A program made the position numbers and the translations under genes. The notes under the pieces were generated by a model. The model did no database searches. It was not told the origin of the DNA and saw only the letters and a program-made list of their open reading frames with translations. A DNA stretch of 6,877 nucleotides, taken from positions 1-6,877 of the forward strand of contig JBIILZ010000159.1 of the NCBI GenBank assembly GCA_044338255.1, written 5' to 3'. Shown here in pieces: positions 5,561 to 6,877 of this stretch (positions are counted from its first letter, which is position 1; every line of letters begins with the position of its first letter). Origin of the DNA: CAIUVD01 sp044338255. Its GTDB lineage: Bacteria; Planctomycetota; UBA11346.

Positions 5561-6823
5561 ATGACTGTCAGCTCACCTCGCCGCCAGTTGCGCACGCTCG
5601 TAGCGTTCGTCGCTGTGCTCAGCGCTTCCCTGTCGTCTGCCTGGGCGGCGGACTTTCCAACTGCCGTGGTCAACACCACCGGCCTGGCCGTGACCGACAC
5701 CGTCGTCACCGTCGGCCAGCTCCACTCCTCCACCGGCACGATGGCGATCTCCGAGACCGGCTCGATCGAGGCCGAACGTCTCGCCATCGCGCAGATCAAT
5801 GCCATGGGCGGCGTCCTCGGGCGCAAGATCGAAGTGATCTACGAAGACGGGGCCTCGGACTGGCCGACCTTCGCTGAAAAAGCCAAGAAGCTCTTGATCA
5901 AGGACAAGGTCGGAACGGTCTTCGGCTGCTGGACCTCGGCCTCGCGCAAGGCCGTGCTCCCGATCTTCGAAAAAGAGAACGGGATGCTTTACTACCCGAC
6001 GTTCTACGAAGGTCTCGAAGCCTCGAAGAACGTGATCTACACTGGCCAGGAAGCCACCCAGCAGATCCTCTGGAGCCTCAACTGGGCCGCTGAAAAGGGC
6101 GCCAAGACGTTCTTCATGGTCGGTTCCGACTACATCTGGCCGCGCACCTCGAACAAGATCGCGCGCATCCACATCGAGAAGCACCTCAAGGACAGCAAGG
6201 TCGTCGGCGAGGAATACAAGCCCCTCGGCGACACCGATTTCGCCTCGCTGATCAACAAGATCAAGCTGGCCAAGCCCGACGTGATCTTCGCCGACGTCGT
6301 CGGTGGTTCGAACGTCGCCTGGTACAAGCAGCTCAAGGCCGCCGGCATCACCGGCGCCTCGCTCGCCGCCAAGAACAAGATGCTGCTGACCATCTCGACC
6401 ACCGAGGACGAGATCCGCGGCATCGGCGGCGAAAACGTCGAAGGCTTCTACGCCTGCATGAAGTACTTCCAGAGCCTGACCAACGACAACAACGTCAAGT
6501 TCGTCGCCGCGTTCAAGGACATGTACAAGGATAAGTACGGTGACAAGCCGGTGGTCGGCGACGTGACCCAGGCCGCCTACCTCGGCCCCTGGCTGTGGAA
6601 GGCGACCGTTGAGAAGTGCGGCAGCTTCGACATCGACAAGATCGCCGCCGCCTCAGAGGGCATCGAATTCACCGGCGCTCCTGAAGGCTACGTGAAGATC
6701 CACAAGAACCACCATCTGTGGTCCAAGGCGCGCATCGGTCAGATGCAGGCCGATGGCCAGTTCAAGATCGTGGCCGAGTCCGAGCTGATCGAGCCGAACC
6801 CGTTCCCCGAAGGCTACAAGTGA
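5561..6823 (+). CDS. urtA: Urea/short-chain amide ABC transporter substrate-binding protein (UrtA/FmdD type)
   Basis: A periplasmic type I substrate-binding protein (Leu/Ile/Val-binding fold) of the urea/amide transporter branch, 420 residues. It carries a signal peptide: SPRRQLR basic region, hydrophobic core LVAFVAVLSASL and an AWA cleavage motif (27-29). The RR pair is not followed by a proper twin-arginine motif, so Sec export is more likely. Branch signatures are LHSSTGTMAISETGSIEAER (54-73), NAMGGVLGRKI (80-90), EDGASDWPTFAEKAKKLL (95-112), FGCWTSASRKAVLPIFEKEN (121-140), YYPTFYEGLE (144-153), GSDYIWPRTSNKI (188-200), TEDEIRGIGGENVEG (281-295) and HHLWSKARIGQMQADGQF (384-401). The frame is open to a GTG at 5504, but the ATG at 5561 has GGAG five bases upstream and gives a proper signal peptide. 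Downstream of fmdAB the ligand may be formamide or other short amides rather than, or besides, urea. AAG, ATC and CTC codons dominate, typical of an abundant protein. Confidence 0.94.
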   Translation: MTVSSPRRQLRTLVAFVAVLSASLSSAWAADFPTAVVNTTGLAVTDTVVTVGQLHSSTGTMAISETGSIEAERLAIAQINAMGGVLGRKIEVIYEDGASDWPTFAEKAKKLLIKDKVGTVFGCWTSASRKAVLPIFEKENGMLYYPTFYEGLEASKNVIYTGQEATQQILWSLNWAAEKGAKTFFMVGSDYIWPRTSNKIARIHIEKHLKDSKVVGEEYKPLGDTDFASLINKIKLAKPDVIFADVVGGSNVAWYKQLKAAGITGASLAAKNKMLLTISTTEDEIRGIGGENVEGFYACMKYFQSLTNDNNVKFVAAFKDMYKDKYGDKPVVGDVTQAAYLGPWLWKATVEKCGSFDIDKIAAASEGIEFTGAPEGYVKIHKNHHLWSKARIGQMQADGQFKIVAESELIEPNPFPEGYK

Positions 6824-6851
6824 GCTGACGGATCCGGCTTCCGTCCGGCGT

Positions 6852-6877
6852 CGGGTTCCCTGATGGCAGGGAACCCG
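6852..6877 (+). terminator. Strong hairpin after urtA (intercistronic attenuator or terminator)
   Basis: CGGGTTCCCTG (6852-6862) is perfectly complementary to CAGGGAACCCG (6867-6877) around an ATGG loop, 28 bases after the urtA stop. The window ends at the last base of the stem, so a following T-run cannot be checked. Hairpins at this position are common between a binding-protein gene and its permease genes, where they make the binding protein more abundant. Confidence 0.6.

Overview
The window looks like a chromosomal segment of a GC-rich bacterium, most probably a member of the Pseudomonadota. I infer this from the gene families, a candidate sigma-54 promoter before a nitrogen-acquisition operon, and the G/C-ending codons of the metabolic genes. 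I cannot name a genus. Two housekeeping genes and the start of an amide-utilisation operon are separated by accessory DNA.

Region 1 (1-837): the possible last codons of a gene entering from the left, then an unrecognised, relatively AT-rich 182-residue ORF, then about 200 bases without a gene. Region 2 (777-1463): a type II toxin-antitoxin pair, VapB then VapC, with overlapping reading frames and two palindromes just upstream that are good operator candidates. Region 3 (1477-3405): hisI (histidine biosynthesis) on the minus strand, convergent with vapC and divergent from gatB (the tRNA amidotransferase B subunit). Neither hisE nor gatC/gatA is nearby.

Region 4 (3406-3911): about 500 bases without a credible gene but full of structure. 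It holds a 168-bp element with perfect 23-bp inverted termini that end in CTAG. Its interior can fold almost end to end into one long hairpin capped by a GNRA loop on the plus strand. Next come a perfect 28-bp palindrome with a T-rich tail (probably the gatB terminator), an AT-rich stretch with an IHF-like site, a candidate -24/-12 (sigma-54) promoter, and a leader of about 97 nt that could form a hairpin or pseudoknot before fmdA.

Region 5 (3912-6877): fmdA (formamidase), fmdB (small Zn-ribbon protein) and a UrtA/FmdD-type periplasmic binding protein, all rightward. This arrangement suggests uptake of urea or short-chain amides from the periplasm, with cytoplasmic hydrolysis of formamide to ammonia and formate. 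The permease and ATPase genes would be expected just beyond the right edge. The window ends exactly at the end of a perfect 11-bp hairpin after the binding-protein gene.

The strongest candidate for something undescribed is the 168-bp structured repeat downstream of gatB, followed by the possible nitrogen-regulated promoter and folded leader of fmdA. I saw no complete insertion sequence, CRISPR array, tRNA or rRNA.
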